A stretch of 64,000 nt of DNA from Pseudomonadota bacterium (GTDB lineage: Bacteria; Pseudomonadota; Alphaproteobacteria; Acetobacterales; Acetobacteraceae): contig JAJXWD010000008.1 of assembly GCA_021781835.1 (NCBI GenBank), positions 1 to 64,000 on the forward strand, read 5' to 3'. Shown here in pieces: positions 1-8,470 of this stretch. The translations under genes were made by a program, and so were the position numbers. The notes under the pieces are model-generated. The model did no database searches, was not told the origin of the DNA, and saw only the letters and a list, made by a program, of their open reading frames with translations. Within the stretch, counting starts at the first letter, position 1; each line of letters begins with the position of its first letter.

Positions 1-623
1 AGGGTGGCGACATCGAGCGCCGCGGGCACGGCGGCGCCGGGCGGCACGGCGGGGGCGCTGGCGGTTTGGGTGCTGGCGGCCTGGCTGTTGGTGGTTTGCG
101 GCGCGGCGGGCGGGGGCGCGGTGACCGGGGTGGTGACTTGCGGGGCCAGGGGCGTCAGCTCACCCGAGACCGCCGGCACGGTTTGCGCCAGATGGGATTG
201 CGAGGCGCTGTGGCTGTACCACACGCCGTAAATGGCCAGCAGCACCACCAGCCCGATGAGCACCAGCGCGCCGCGCGGCACGGCGCGGTCGGGCACGGGG
301 GCGAGATAGGTCATGGGGGGTTCGGTGCCGTCATTGAGGGCGCCGGCATCGCGGAAGCGGCCGAGGATTTCCTCGGGGTCGAGGCCCAGGAGCTGGGCAT
401 AGGAGCGGATGAAGCCGGTGCGGTAGGCCTGGCCGGGCAGGGGGGTGAGATCTCCCGCCTCGATGGCGGTGAGATAGTCGTGCTTGATGCGCAAGGCCGC
501 CGCGACATCGGGCAGTTTCCAGCCCAGACGCTCGCGCACCTCGCGCAGGCCCGCGCCTGCACGCACCATTGCCGAATTCGGGCTGTCGTCCATGAGCATC
601 ATTCCGCTTGAATCGTCGGGCAT
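1..623 (-). CDS. RodZ-like helix-turn-helix membrane protein (3' end outside window)
   Basis: The gene runs off the left edge; 207 codons are visible. Residues about 20-90 form an N-terminal HTH of the RodZ/XRE type (AAALRIKHDYLTAIEAGDL, then RTGFIRSYAQLLGLDPEEIL). One membrane helix follows at about 119-136, and then a Pro/Ala/Thr-rich segment that should be periplasmic. In the family this layout gives a cytoplasmic DNA-binding-like domain that contacts the cytoskeleton (MreB) and an outer domain, with a role in cell shape. The first ATG (623) has no Shine-Dalgarno sequence, and a TATAGA element lies only about 10 nt upstream; later in-frame ATGs (residues 8, 9 and 11) are possible starts. 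It lies downstream of ptsP on the same strand. The RodZ role is inferred from domain order. Confidence 0.8.
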   Translation of the reverse strand, partial: MPDDSSGMMLMDDSPNSAMVRAGAGLREVRERLGWKLPDVAAALRIKHDYLTAIEAGDLTPLPGQAYRTGFIRSYAQLLGLDPEEILGRFRDAGALNDGTEPPMTYLAPVPDRAVPRGALVLIGLVVLLAIYGVWYSHSASQSHLAQTVPAVSGELTPLAPQVTTPVTAPPPAAPQTTNSQAASTQTASAPAVPPGAAVPAALDVAT

Positions 624-673
624 TGCGGGGGCTTCTATACCTATATCGCCCGGCCTTAAATATGGGCGCGGGG

Positions 674-2947
674 TTAAATTGGCAGATTATGTTCGCGCGC
701 CCAGGCGGTCAGCGGCTCGCGGATGGAACCGCCCGCCGCGCCGGCGCGGCGCAGCTCGCGCAGGATCGGGCGCAGCGCGGTGAGGTCGGCCTCGACCAGC
801 ACGGATTTGACCGGCAAAATCGCGTTGCCCGACATTGAGAGCGTGGTGACGCCCAGCGCCGCGAAGGCCAGGGCATCGAGCGGGCGGCCCGCCGCCTCGC
901 CGCAGATGGAGAGCGGCACGCCGGCCTCCTGGCAATAGGTGACGAGTTTTTCCAGCAGCTCCAGAACCGGGGCGGAGAGCGTGTCGTAGCGGTCGGCGAG
1001 CTCAGGGGTGCCGCGGTCGGCGGCGAACAGGAATTGCAGCAGATCGTTGGTGCCGACCGAGATGAAATCGGCCTCGGCTAGCAGGCCGGGGAGCTGGAAC
1101 AGCAGGGCCGGCACCTCGAGCATGGTGCCGGCTTCCAGCCGCTCGGGGGCGGGGCGGATGCGGGCGGCCTCGGCTTCGAGCAAATCGCGCGCGGTGCGGA
1201 ACTCCTCGACGGTGGCGACCATGGGGAACATGATGGAAAGCGGGCGGCCCTGGGCGCCCAGCAGCAGGGCGCGGAGCTGGCGGCGCAGGATGGCCGGGCG
1301 GTCGAGCGCCACGCGCAGGCTGCGCCAGCCCATGGCGGGGTTTTCCTCGGGGCCGGCGGATTCGCCGGGCAGCAGCTTGTCGGCCCCTAGATCCAGTGTG
1401 CGGAACTGCACCGGGCGGCCATTGGCGCGGTCGAGCACGCGGCCATATTCGGCGGCCTGGCCGGCAATGTCGGGGATGCCGCCGGCGGCCAGCGCGGCGA
1501 TTTCGGTGCGATACAGCCCGATGCCGTCGGCGCCCGTGCGCTCGAGCTGGTCAAGCTCCAGGGCCAGCCCGACATTGAGCATCAGCTTCAGCTCGGTGCC
1601 GTCCTTGGTCAGGGCCGGCACGTCGCGGTAGGAGGCGAGGGTGGCGGCGCGCTGGGAGCGGGCCTCGAGCGCGCGGTCATAGACCGCGATGACCTCGGGC
1701 TCGGGGTGCAAGATGAGCGTGGCGCCCTCGGCGTCGAGCAGGGCCTCGTCATTTTCCTGGGCGTTTTCAACCGCGCCGCGGTCCACTTGCAGGGCGGGCA
1801 GGCCGAGCGCGCGGGCCAGGATGGCGGCGTGGCCGGAGGGGCTGGCCTCTTCGATGGCGACGCCGGCAATGCCGCGCGTGTGCCAGTCCAGCAGGTCGGC
1901 CGGGCCCAGGCGGCGCACCAGCAGGATCAGGCCATCGGCCCGCTCGGGCTTGGGCGCCATGCCGCCCAGCGCCACCATCAGCCGGCCGATCATGTCTTCG
2001 ATGTCGGACAGGCGCTCGCGCAGATAGGGGTCGGTGATGCGGCGCATGCGCTCGCGCAGATTGCGCCCCACCTTGTCCACGGCGGTTTCGGCGGTCAGGC
2101 CGTCATTGATCGCCTCGCGCACCTGGGTGAGCCAGCCCGAGGATTGCGAGACCATGCGGTAGGCTTCCAGCACATCACGCGAGGCGGAGCCGCCGGGCAT
2201 GGTGGCGGCGATCAGCCCGTCGAGATGTTTGTTGGAGGTCTCGACCGCGGCTTCCAGGCGTTTGAGTTCGGCGGCGGGGTTGTCGGTGAGCAGGCGGGCG
2301 ATGGGGGCGGCGGCGCCGTAGGGCAGGATCTGGCCGCGCGCGATGCCGCTGGAGAGCACATGCCCGCCATAACGGCGCGGCAGGGTCTCGGAAAAGCCTT
2401 CGTCGCTGACATCGATGGCGCCGGCCTTGGCCAGAATCTCGGCCAGCAGCATGGCGACGGTGGCGAGGGATTCGACCTCGACCGTGGTGTAGGTGCGGGC
2501 CTCCTTGGACATGACGCCGATGACGCCGAGCGTGCGCCCGGCCCGCTTGACCGGCACCGCCAGCATGGAGGCCATGTTTTCCTCGCCCGTTTCGGCGCGG
2601 TAGACATAGCGCGGATGATTTTGGGCATCCGCGAGGTTCATGATGTCGCCAGACGAGGCGGTGATGCCGATGATGCCCTCGCCCACGCGCAGGCGCGTAT
2701 GGCCGACGGCCCCGATGTTCAGCCCCCAGGTGGCGGCGAGTTCCAGCAATTCGCCGGGGCGGGTGACGTAGATGACCGAGGCATCGACCTCCAGCCCCTC
2801 GGCCACCAGCTTGGCGATGTCGGCGAGGCTGGACGTGCCGGCCGCCAGCTGATCGCGCAGGCGCGCGAAAAGCTGGCGCGTGTCGCCGAGTTTCGGCTTG
2901 CGCCGGCGCCGCTTGGGCGGGGGAGGCGGGTCAGCCTCTTGTGCCAC
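674..2947 (-). CDS. ptsP: Phosphoenolpyruvate-protein phosphotransferase PtsP (EI-Ntr)
   Basis: This is enzyme I of the nitrogen-type PTS, which passes phosphate from PEP to NPr in the cytoplasm. A GAF domain covers residues about 30-175. The phospho-His domain follows, with GHAAILARALGLPAL and His373, then the PEP-binding barrel with GADGIGLYRTE, MFPMV and, near the C-terminus, the catalytic cysteine in SICGEAAG. Length is 757 aa, normal for PtsP. I choose the GTG at 2947, which overlaps the end of the upstream gene by 17 nt; a longer frame from 3028 would add an Arg/Trp-rich tail that looks non-coding. The phospho-His motif reads SGH where family members usually have TSH. It is the last gene of the lysC-nitronate monooxygenase-ptsP series. 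Confidence 0.93.
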   Translation of the reverse strand: MAQEADPPPPPKRRRRKPKLGDTRQLFARLRDQLAAGTSSLADIAKLVAEGLEVDASVIYVTRPGELLELAATWGLNIGAVGHTRLRVGEGIIGITASSGDIMNLADAQNHPRYVYRAETGEENMASMLAVPVKRAGRTLGVIGVMSKEARTYTTVEVESLATVAMLLAEILAKAGAIDVSDEGFSETLPRRYGGHVLSSGIARGQILPYGAAAPIARLLTDNPAAELKRLEAAVETSNKHLDGLIAATMPGGSASRDVLEAYRMVSQSSGWLTQVREAINDGLTAETAVDKVGRNLRERMRRITDPYLRERLSDIEDMIGRLMVALGGMAPKPERADGLILLVRRLGPADLLDWHTRGIAGVAIEEASPSGHAAILARALGLPALQVDRGAVENAQENDEALLDAEGATLILHPEPEVIAVYDRALEARSQRAATLASYRDVPALTKDGTELKLMLNVGLALELDQLERTGADGIGLYRTEIAALAAGGIPDIAGQAAEYGRVLDRANGRPVQFRTLDLGADKLLPGESAGPEENPAMGWRSLRVALDRPAILRRQLRALLLGAQGRPLSIMFPMVATVEEFRTARDLLEAEAARIRPAPERLEAGTMLEVPALLFQLPGLLAEADFISVGTNDLLQFLFAADRGTPELADRYDTLSAPVLELLEKLVTYCQEAGVPLSICGEAAGRPLDALAFAALGVTTLSMSGNAILPVKSVLVEADLTALRPILRELRRAGAAGGSIREPLTAWAREHNLPI

Positions 2948-3965
2948 GGGCTTCGAGCGCGGCCAGGGCCTGGGCCTTGAGCGCCGCCAGAATTTCGGCC
3001 ACGGGCTGCACCGCCGTGACCATGCCAACCGATTGCCCGGCCATCACCGAGCCGTTTTCGATGTCGCCGTCGATGACCGCGCGGCGCAGCGCCCCGGCCC
3101 AGAAATGCTCGATCTCGAGCTGGGCGGCGGTTTTGTCGAGCGCGCCGGTCTGGAATTTGGCCACCACCTCGGCCTGGTGGCGCATGAAGCGCTTGGTGCC
3201 CTCGTTGATGAGCCCGCGCACGGGGATGACGGGGAAACGTTCATCGAGCTGCACGCTCGGCATGGCGTCGCGCGCGGCGGCGCGGATGAAGGCTTTCTTG
3301 AAATTCTCGTGGGCGATGCTCTCGGCCGCGGCCGCGAACAATGTGCCGAGCTGCGCGCCCGCCGCGCCCATTTCGAGATAGCCCAAAATCGCCTCGCCGC
3401 GGGCCAGGCCGCCAGCCACGAAGACCGGCACCTCGGTGATGTGGGGCAGGATTTCCTGCGCCAGCACGGTGAGCGAGACCGGGCCGATATGGCCGCCGGC
3501 TTCCGAGCCCTCGATGACCAGCGCGTCGGCGCCCGATTTGACCAGCCGCTTGGCCAGCACCAGGGCCGGGGCAAAGGCGATGACCTTGGCGCCCCGCGCC
3601 TTGGCGGCTTTGATGTTGGCGCTGGACGGGATGCCGCCCGCGAACACGATGTGGCCGACCCGCTTCTCCACACAGACCGCGATCAGCTCATCGAGCTTGG
3701 GGTGCATGGTGATGAGGTTGACGCCAAAGGGTTTTTGGGTGAGGGCGAAGGTGGCGTCGATCTCCTTGGCCAGCAGCTCGGGCGGCATGGCGCCGCAGGC
3801 GATGACGCCAAAGCCGCCGGCGTTCGAGATGGCCGAGACGAGGTGGCGCTCGCTCACCCAGCTCATGGCGCCGCACATGATGGCATGCTCGGTGCCCAGG
3901 AACTCCCGGCCGCGGCGGGTCAGCGCGTCATATTCGCGCGTGGCGGCGTTCACCTGCTCAAGCAT
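2931..3965 (-). CDS. Nitronate monooxygenase / 2-nitropropane dioxygenase family protein
   Basis: This is an FMN-dependent TIM-barrel enzyme of 344 aa. Family members oxidise alkyl nitronates; some relatives are enoyl-ACP reductases (FabK). The sequence shows the N-terminal PIMCGAMSW-like substrate/FMN loop (here AIMCGAMSWVSE), GGFGVIACG, the GVN segment, and the typical EGSEAGGHIG phosphate-binding motif at about residue 148, followed by VPVFVAGGLA. The ATG overlaps the lysC stop by 8 nt and its 3' end overlaps the ptsP start, so the three genes are probably co-transcribed. The physiological substrate cannot be told from sequence. Detoxification of nitroalkanes is the family default, not something shown by this locus. 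Confidence 0.88.
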   Translation of the reverse strand: MLEQVNAATREYDALTRRGREFLGTEHAIMCGAMSWVSERHLVSAISNAGGFGVIACGAMPPELLAKEIDATFALTQKPFGVNLITMHPKLDELIAVCVEKRVGHIVFAGGIPSSANIKAAKARGAKVIAFAPALVLAKRLVKSGADALVIEGSEAGGHIGPVSLTVLAQEILPHITEVPVFVAGGLARGEAILGYLEMGAAGAQLGTLFAAAAESIAHENFKKAFIRAAARDAMPSVQLDERFPVIPVRGLINEGTKRFMRHQAEVVAKFQTGALDKTAAQLEIEHFWAGALRRAVIDGDIENGSVMAGQSVGMVTAVQPVAEILAALKAQALAALEARGTRG

Positions 3966-5172
3966 CGAGCTGATAGGCCGTGTGCAGGGCGCGCACCGCG
4001 AGCTCGGTATATTCGGCGGCGACCAGCACGCTCACCTTGATTTCCGAGGTGGTGATGACCTGGATGTTGATGCCGCGCTCGGCCAGGGTTTTGAACATGG
4101 TGCCCGCCACGCCCGCGTGCGAGCGCATGCCCACGCCCACCACCGAGATCTTGGCGACGTTCTGGTCGGCGGTGATTTCGGCGTAGCCGATCTCGGCGCG
4201 GGCGTTTTCCAGCACCTGCTTGGCGCGGGCGAAATCGGTCTTGCCGACGGTGAAGGTCATGTCGGTGGTGCCATCCGCCGAGACGTTTTGCACGATCATG
4301 TCGACATTGATGCTGGCATCGGCCAGGGGGCCGAACACGGCGGCGGCGATGCCGGGGCGGTCCGGCACGCGGCGGACGGTGAGCTTGGCTTCATCGCGCG
4401 AATAGGCGATGCCGGCGACGATTTCCTGTTCCACGACTTCATCCTCATCAACAACTAGGGTACCGGGCTCGTCCGAGAAGCTCGAGAGCACCTGCACGCG
4501 CACGCGCTCCTTCATGGCCAGCTCGACCGAGCGGGTTTGCAGCACTTTGGCGCCCACGGAGGCCAGCTCGAGCATTTCCTCGTAGGCGATCTTAGACAAT
4601 TTCTTGGCGCCGGGCACGATGCGCGGGTCGGTGGTGTAGATGCCATCGACATCGGTATAAATATCGCAGCGGTCGGCCTTGATGGCGGCGGCGACGGCGA
4701 CGGCCGAGGTATCGGACCCGCCGCGGCCGAGGGTGGTGACACGGTTATCCGGCCCGATGCCCTGGAACCCCGCGATGACCGGAACCTGGCCGATCTTCAT
4801 GCGCTCGATCAGCTCATCGCCCTCGATGCCCTCGATGCGGGCCTTGCCGTGCTGGCCGTCGGTCTCGATGGCGATCTGCCAGCCCTGCCAGGAGCGGGCC
4901 TCCTGGCCGAGCTCCTGGAGCGCGATGGCGGTGAGGCCGGCCGTGACCTGCTCGCCCGTGGCCACCACCGCGTCATATTCGCGCGCGTCGAACAGCGGCG
5001 AGAGCGACTGGCAATAGCCGACGAGCTGGTTGGTCACCCCGGCCATGGCCGAGACGACCACCGCGACTTCATGGCCGGCATCGACCTCGGCCTTGACCCG
5101 CCGGGCGACGTTCCTGATCCGGTCGAGATCGGCGACCGAGGTGCCGCCGAACTTCATAACGATACGCGCCAT
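3958..5172 (-). CDS. lysC: Aspartate kinase
   Basis: It phosphorylates L-aspartate to aspartyl phosphate, the first step towards lysine, methionine, threonine and diaminopimelate. The 404-aa protein begins [15 protein letters not shown], the kinase signature, and carries [15 protein letters not shown] in the catalytic domain. Two ACT domains fill the C-terminus (about 265-330 and 345-400; [15 protein letters not shown] and [19 protein letters not shown]), which in the family bind lysine and/or threonine for feedback inhibition. The start is preceded by AAGGG. It is the first gene of a minus-strand series with the nitronate monooxygenase and ptsP, and diverges from ubiG across 61 bp. Confidence 0.97.
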   Translation of the reverse strand: MARIVMKFGGTSVADLDRIRNVARRVKAEVDAGHEVAVVVSAMAGVTNQLVGYCQSLSPLFDAREYDAVVATGEQVTAGLTAIALQELGQEARSWQGWQIAIETDGQHGKARIEGIEGDELIERMKIGQVPVIAGFQGIGPDNRVTTLGRGGSDTSAVAVAAAIKADRCDIYTDVDGIYTTDPRIVPGAKKLSKIAYEEMLELASVGAKVLQTRSVELAMKERVRVQVLSSFSDEPGTLVVDEDEVVEQEIVAGIAYSRDEAKLTVRRVPDRPGIAAAVFGPLADASINVDMIVQNVSADGTTDMTFTVGKTDFARAKQVLENARAEIGYAEITADQNVAKISVVGVGMRSHAGVAGTMFKTLAERGINIQVITTSEIKVSVLVAAEYTELAVRALHTAYQLDA

Positions 5173-5233
5173 TTAGAAACCCTTGTGGAAAAACGCTGGC
5201 GGCGTCACATAGCCCCCAGGAAGGGTTTGGGCA

Positions 5234-5941
5234 ATGCAGAACGGTTCGGTGGTAGAGGCGGAAATCGCACATTTCAACGCGCTGGCCGCCGAGTGGTGGA
5301 ACCCGGACGGCCCCATGCGCCCGCTGCACCAGATGAACGGCCCGCGCGCCCAATGGGTCGGTGAGCGGGCGGTGCGAGTCGCGGGGGCGGGGGCACGGCT
5401 GCTCGACGTGGGGTGCGGGGCCGGGTTGCTCGCGGAAGCCCTGGCAAAACAAGGCTTTGCGGTGACCGGCGTGGATGCCGGCGCCGAGGTGGTGGCGGTG
5501 GCCGAGGCCCATGCCACGGCGCAGGGGCTGGATATTGCCTACCGCAACACCACCGCCGAGGCGCTGGTGGCCGAGGGGATGAGCTTTCCGGTGGTCACCG
5601 CGCTCGAGATCATCGAGCATGTGGCGGAGCCGGTGGAATTTTTGCGCGCGTTGCGGGCGCTGCTGGCGCCCGGGGGCGTATTGTTTCTCTCGACCCTCAA
5701 CCGCACGCCCGCCTCTTACGCGGTGGCCAAGCTGGGGGCCGAATATGTGCTGAAATTGCTGCCCAAGGGCACGCATGACTGGCGGAAATTCATCAAGCCC
5801 GAGGAGCTGGCGCGCTTTGCCCGCGCGGCCGGGCTGCGGCTGACCGATACGGCGGGGCTCAGCTATTCGCCCTTTACGCGGCGTTTTTCGGTCAGCCGGG
5901 ATCTTTCGGTCAATTATCTGGCCATGGCGGTGGCGGTTTAG
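5234..5941 (+). CDS. ubiG: Ubiquinone biosynthesis O-methyltransferase
   Basis: This 235-aa SAM-dependent methyltransferase carries out both O-methylations of the ubiquinone ring. The SAM-binding motif LLDVGCGAGLLAEALA lies at about residues 56-71, followed by VTGVDAG. The family hallmarks EWWNPDGPMRPLHQMN near the N-terminus and ALEIIEHV in the middle identify UbiG rather than another methyltransferase. A strong AGGAAGGG lies upstream of the ATG. It diverges from lysC and converges on the cytochrome b561 gene, with a hairpin between them. Confidence 0.96.
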   Translation: MQNGSVVEAEIAHFNALAAEWWNPDGPMRPLHQMNGPRAQWVGERAVRVAGAGARLLDVGCGAGLLAEALAKQGFAVTGVDAGAEVVAVAEAHATAQGLDIAYRNTTAEALVAEGMSFPVVTALEIIEHVAEPVEFLRALRALLAPGGVLFLSTLNRTPASYAVAKLGAEYVLKLLPKGTHDWRKFIKPEELARFARAAGLRLTDTAGLSYSPFTRRFSVSRDLSVNYLAMAVAV

Positions 5942-5945
5942 CCTG

Positions 5946-5972
5946 AGTCTGAAACCCAATGGATTTCAGACT
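5946..5972. terminator. Hairpin between convergent ubiG and cytochrome b561 genes
   Basis: A 9-bp perfect stem, AGTCTGAAA with TTTCAGACT, encloses a 9-nt loop. It starts 5 bp after the ubiG stop and ends 9 bp before the end of the opposing gene. No real T-run follows on either strand, so it may stop transcription weakly or only protect 3' ends. Confidence 0.5.
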
Positions 5973-5980
5973 TCGGGATA

Positions 5981-6508
5981 TTAGCGCCACATGCGCGGCA
6001 GCAGGCGCACGCCCTGGCGGGCGTGTTTGTGCAGCGCGTAGAGATGGGCGGCGATGAGCAGGGTGAGCGCGATGCCGCCGACCAGATGGCAGAGCGCGAA
6101 AAGCTTGCCGATGCGGTGATGCTCGGTGGAGAACAGCGCCGGCAGCTGCACCAGCCCGAACCAGGAAATGGCGTGGCCGTGGGCGGCGATGAAGATGACG
6201 CCCGAGACCGGCATGAGCAGCAGCAGCGCGTACAGCCCGGCATGGCCGAGGCGGGCGATGAGCTGGTCGCGCGCGGTGAGCGCCGCGGGCAGGGCCGGGT
6301 GCGGGGCGCTGGCGCGCACGATGAGCCGGGCCGCCATGAGCGCCAGCACCGTGAGGCCGACGCTGATATGGAGCGCGGCGATGGCGCGGTGCGTGCTGTC
6401 GGGCACGAGGTCGAATTTCAGCGCGAAGCCGACGGGGATAAGGGCCAGCACGAAGGCGGCGATGAGCCAGTGCAACAGGCGGGCCGGGGTGGTGTAGGTT
6501 TCGGTCAT
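5981..6508 (-). CDS. Cytochrome b561 family protein
   Basis: This is a small inner-membrane dihaem cytochrome b of 175 aa with four predicted membrane segments. Histidines lie where the family places haem ligands: LLHWLIA in helix 1, ALHISVG in helix 2, and GHAGLY and AAHLYALHKH later. Family members move electrons between the quinone pool and periplasmic acceptors, for example superoxide in CybB. I choose the ATG giving MTETYTTPARLLHW; an ATG 18 nt further upstream is possible, and neither has a clear Shine-Dalgarno. It stands alone between ubiG and an amidohydrolase, so its partner is unknown. Confidence 0.88.
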   Translation of the reverse strand: MTETYTTPARLLHWLIAAFVLALIPVGFALKFDLVPDSTHRAIAALHISVGLTVLALMAARLIVRASAPHPALPAALTARDQLIARLGHAGLYALLLLMPVSGVIFIAAHGHAISWFGLVQLPALFSTEHHRIGKLFALCHLVGGIALTLLIAAHLYALHKHARQGVRLLPRMWR

Positions 6509-6599
6509 GGCGGCTTGGTGCCCCATGCGTGCCTGCCGTTCAATGAACGCCGCATGAATTCATCTTGATCCGGCTGGGGGGCGGGGCCACACTCTGGCC

Positions 6600-7733
6600 A
6601 TGCCCGATGATCTGAATTTTGCCTTGCAGGCCTGGCGCCACCATCTGCACGCGCACCCCGAGCTCTCCTGCCATGAGGCGGGCACGGCGGCTTATGTGCG
6701 CGCGCAGCTGGGGGCCTTGGGCGTGCCGCATTGGGGCGGCATTGGCGGGCATGGGGTGGTGGGGGTGATCGAGCGGGGTGGCGCGGCGCGCGCGGTGGGG
6801 TTGCGCGCCGATATGGACGCGCTGCCGATTTTAGAGGCCACCGGGCTTGGCCATGCCTCGCGCAATCAGGGCGTGATGCATGCGTGCGGGCATGATGGGC
6901 ACACCGCCTCGCTGCTGGGGGCGGCCAGGCTGCTGGTGGCGGATGAAAGCTGGGCCGGGCGGGTGGTGCTGGTGTTTCAGCCCGCCGAGGAAGGGTTTGG
7001 CGGCGCCGAGGCCATGCTCAAGGACGGGCTGCTCACGCGTTTTCCCATGGAACGGATTTTTGGCTACCATAACTGGCCTGGCCTGGCCGCCGGCGAGGTG
7101 ATGCTGCATGACGGGCCCTGCATGGCGGGGGCGGTGAATTTCGAGGCCAGCTTTACCGGCCGGGCCGCCCATGCCGCCATGCCGCAATTTTCGGCCGACC
7201 CGGTGCAGGGGCTGGCGCAGTTTATTTTGGCGCTGAACGCCGTGCCGGCGCGCAATCTCGACCCGCTGGAGGCGGGGGTGATCTCGGCCTGCACGCTGAA
7301 GGGCGGCGAGGCGCGCAACCAGATTCCGCAAAGCGCCACGGTGGGGGGCACCATGCGCGCGCTCAAGCCTGGGGTGATGGCCCTGCTCAAGCGCCGCGTG
7401 GGGGAGCTGGCCGAAGGCGTGGCGGCGGCCAACGGGCTGGAGGCGGCGGTGGTGCTGTCTGGCGGGCTCGAGCCCACCATCAACCATGCGCCCGAGGCGG
7501 ATTTGGCGGCCAAGGCCGCCCGCGCGGCGGGGCTGGTGGTGCGCCGCGATTTGCCGCCGACCATGGCGGCCGAGGATTTCGGGCGGTTTCTGGCCGAGAT
7601 ACCCGGGGCTTATGCGTGGATCGGCAATGGCCCCTCGGCCCCGCTGCACAACCCCGCCTATGATTATAACGACGAGATATTGCCCGTGGCCGCGCGCTAT
7701 TATCTGGCGGTGGCCAAGGCGGCGCTGAGCTAG
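6600..7733 (+). CDS. M20 family amidohydrolase (hippurate hydrolase-like)
   Basis: This is a 377-aa metallopeptidase of the M20D class, whose members hydrolyse N-acyl amino acids. The metal-binding pattern is present: DMDALP at about residue 78, MHACGHDGHTASLLG at about 97-111, PAEEGFGGAEAM, and YHNWPGLAAGE. The dimerisation (lid) domain sits in the middle and AEDFGRF near the C-terminus supplies a late metal-site residue. The family includes hippurate hydrolase and IAA-amino acid hydrolases; the natural substrate cannot be read from sequence. Only 2 nt separate it from recO, so the two may share a transcript. Confidence 0.92.
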   Translation: MPDDLNFALQAWRHHLHAHPELSCHEAGTAAYVRAQLGALGVPHWGGIGGHGVVGVIERGGAARAVGLRADMDALPILEATGLGHASRNQGVMHACGHDGHTASLLGAARLLVADESWAGRVVLVFQPAEEGFGGAEAMLKDGLLTRFPMERIFGYHNWPGLAAGEVMLHDGPCMAGAVNFEASFTGRAAHAAMPQFSADPVQGLAQFILALNAVPARNLDPLEAGVISACTLKGGEARNQIPQSATVGGTMRALKPGVMALLKRRVGELAEGVAAANGLEAAVVLSGGLEPTINHAPEADLAAKAARAAGLVVRRDLPPTMAAEDFGRFLAEIPGAYAWIGNGPSAPLHNPAYDYNDEILPVAARYYLAVAKAALS

Positions 7734-7735
7734 GC

Positions 7736-8470
7736 ATGGAGTGGGACGGCCCGGCCATTTTGCTCGACACCCAGCCTTACGGCGAGGGGGATCTGCTGGC
7801 CGGGCTGTTGACCCCGCGCGGGCTGTGGCGGGGGCTGGCCAGGGGCGGTGCCTCGCGCCGCCAGGCGGCGATCTGGCAGCGGGGCAATATTTTGGCCGCG
7901 CGCTGGGTGGCGCGCACGGAAACCCAGCTGGGCGCGGTGAGCGCCGAGCTGGTGCGGCCCGTGGCGGCGCTGGCCATGCACGACCCCGAGGCGCTGCTGG
8001 TGCTCAATGCCGCCTGCGCGCTCGCCGCCCAGGCCGCGCCCGAGCGCGAGGCCCTGCCCGGGAGTTTCGAGGGGTTGCTGCGGCTGCTGGCCGGGATCGA
8101 CATTGCCGGGCTGGGGCTGACCGCGCTGTGCCGCTGGGAGCTGGTGCTGCTTAAAGAGCTGGGGTTTGGGCTTGATTTTTCGTCCTCCGCCGGGGGGAAT
8201 GACCGGCTGGCCTATGTCTCGCCGCGCACCGGGCGGGCGGTGACGCTCTCGGAAGCCGGGGACTGGGTGGCGCGGCTGCTGGTTTTGCCCGATTTTTTGA
8301 TCGGCGAGGCGCCCGCGCGGCTGGCCGACCATGTGGCGGCCTTGAAGCTCACCGGGCATTTTCTCGCCCGCGACGTGTTCGGCGCGCGCCATAAGCCCCT
8401 TCCACCGGCGCGGGCGGGTCTTTATGAGCATCTGGCGCGCAGGTTGGATGAGGGGGGATATGCCGGTTGA
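7736..8470 (+). CDS. recO: DNA repair protein RecO
   Basis: RecO anneals complementary strands and helps load RecA through RecF/RecOR in gap repair. The 244-aa protein has the N-terminal OB-fold ([20 protein letters not shown], then [12 protein letters not shown]) and a helical C-terminal domain, as in the family. The zinc cysteines found in many RecO proteins are not visible here, which is common in alphaproteobacterial members. It follows the amidohydrolase after 2 nt and overlaps the start of parC. Confidence 0.9.
   Translation: MEWDGPAILLDTQPYGEGDLLAGLLTPRGLWRGLARGGASRRQAAIWQRGNILAARWVARTETQLGAVSAELVRPVAALAMHDPEALLVLNAACALAAQAAPEREALPGSFEGLLRLLAGIDIAGLGLTALCRWELVLLKELGFGLDFSSSAGGNDRLAYVSPRTGRAVTLSEAGDWVARLLVLPDFLIGEAPARLADHVAALKLTGHFLARDVFGARHKPLPPARAGLYEHLARRLDEGGYAG

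Noticed and set aside
2880-3028. Longer N-terminus for PtsP starting at 3028
   Set aside because: The added residues are Arg/Trp/Pro-rich and lie antisense-free but inside the end of the nitronate monooxygenase gene; the GTG at 2947 gives a normal-length protein and short overlap.
5177-5228. Inverted pair AAACCCTT/AAGGGTTT between lysC and ubiG, looking like an operator dyad
   Set aside because: Each arm is simply the Shine-Dalgarno region of one of the two divergent genes, so the symmetry has an ordinary explanation.
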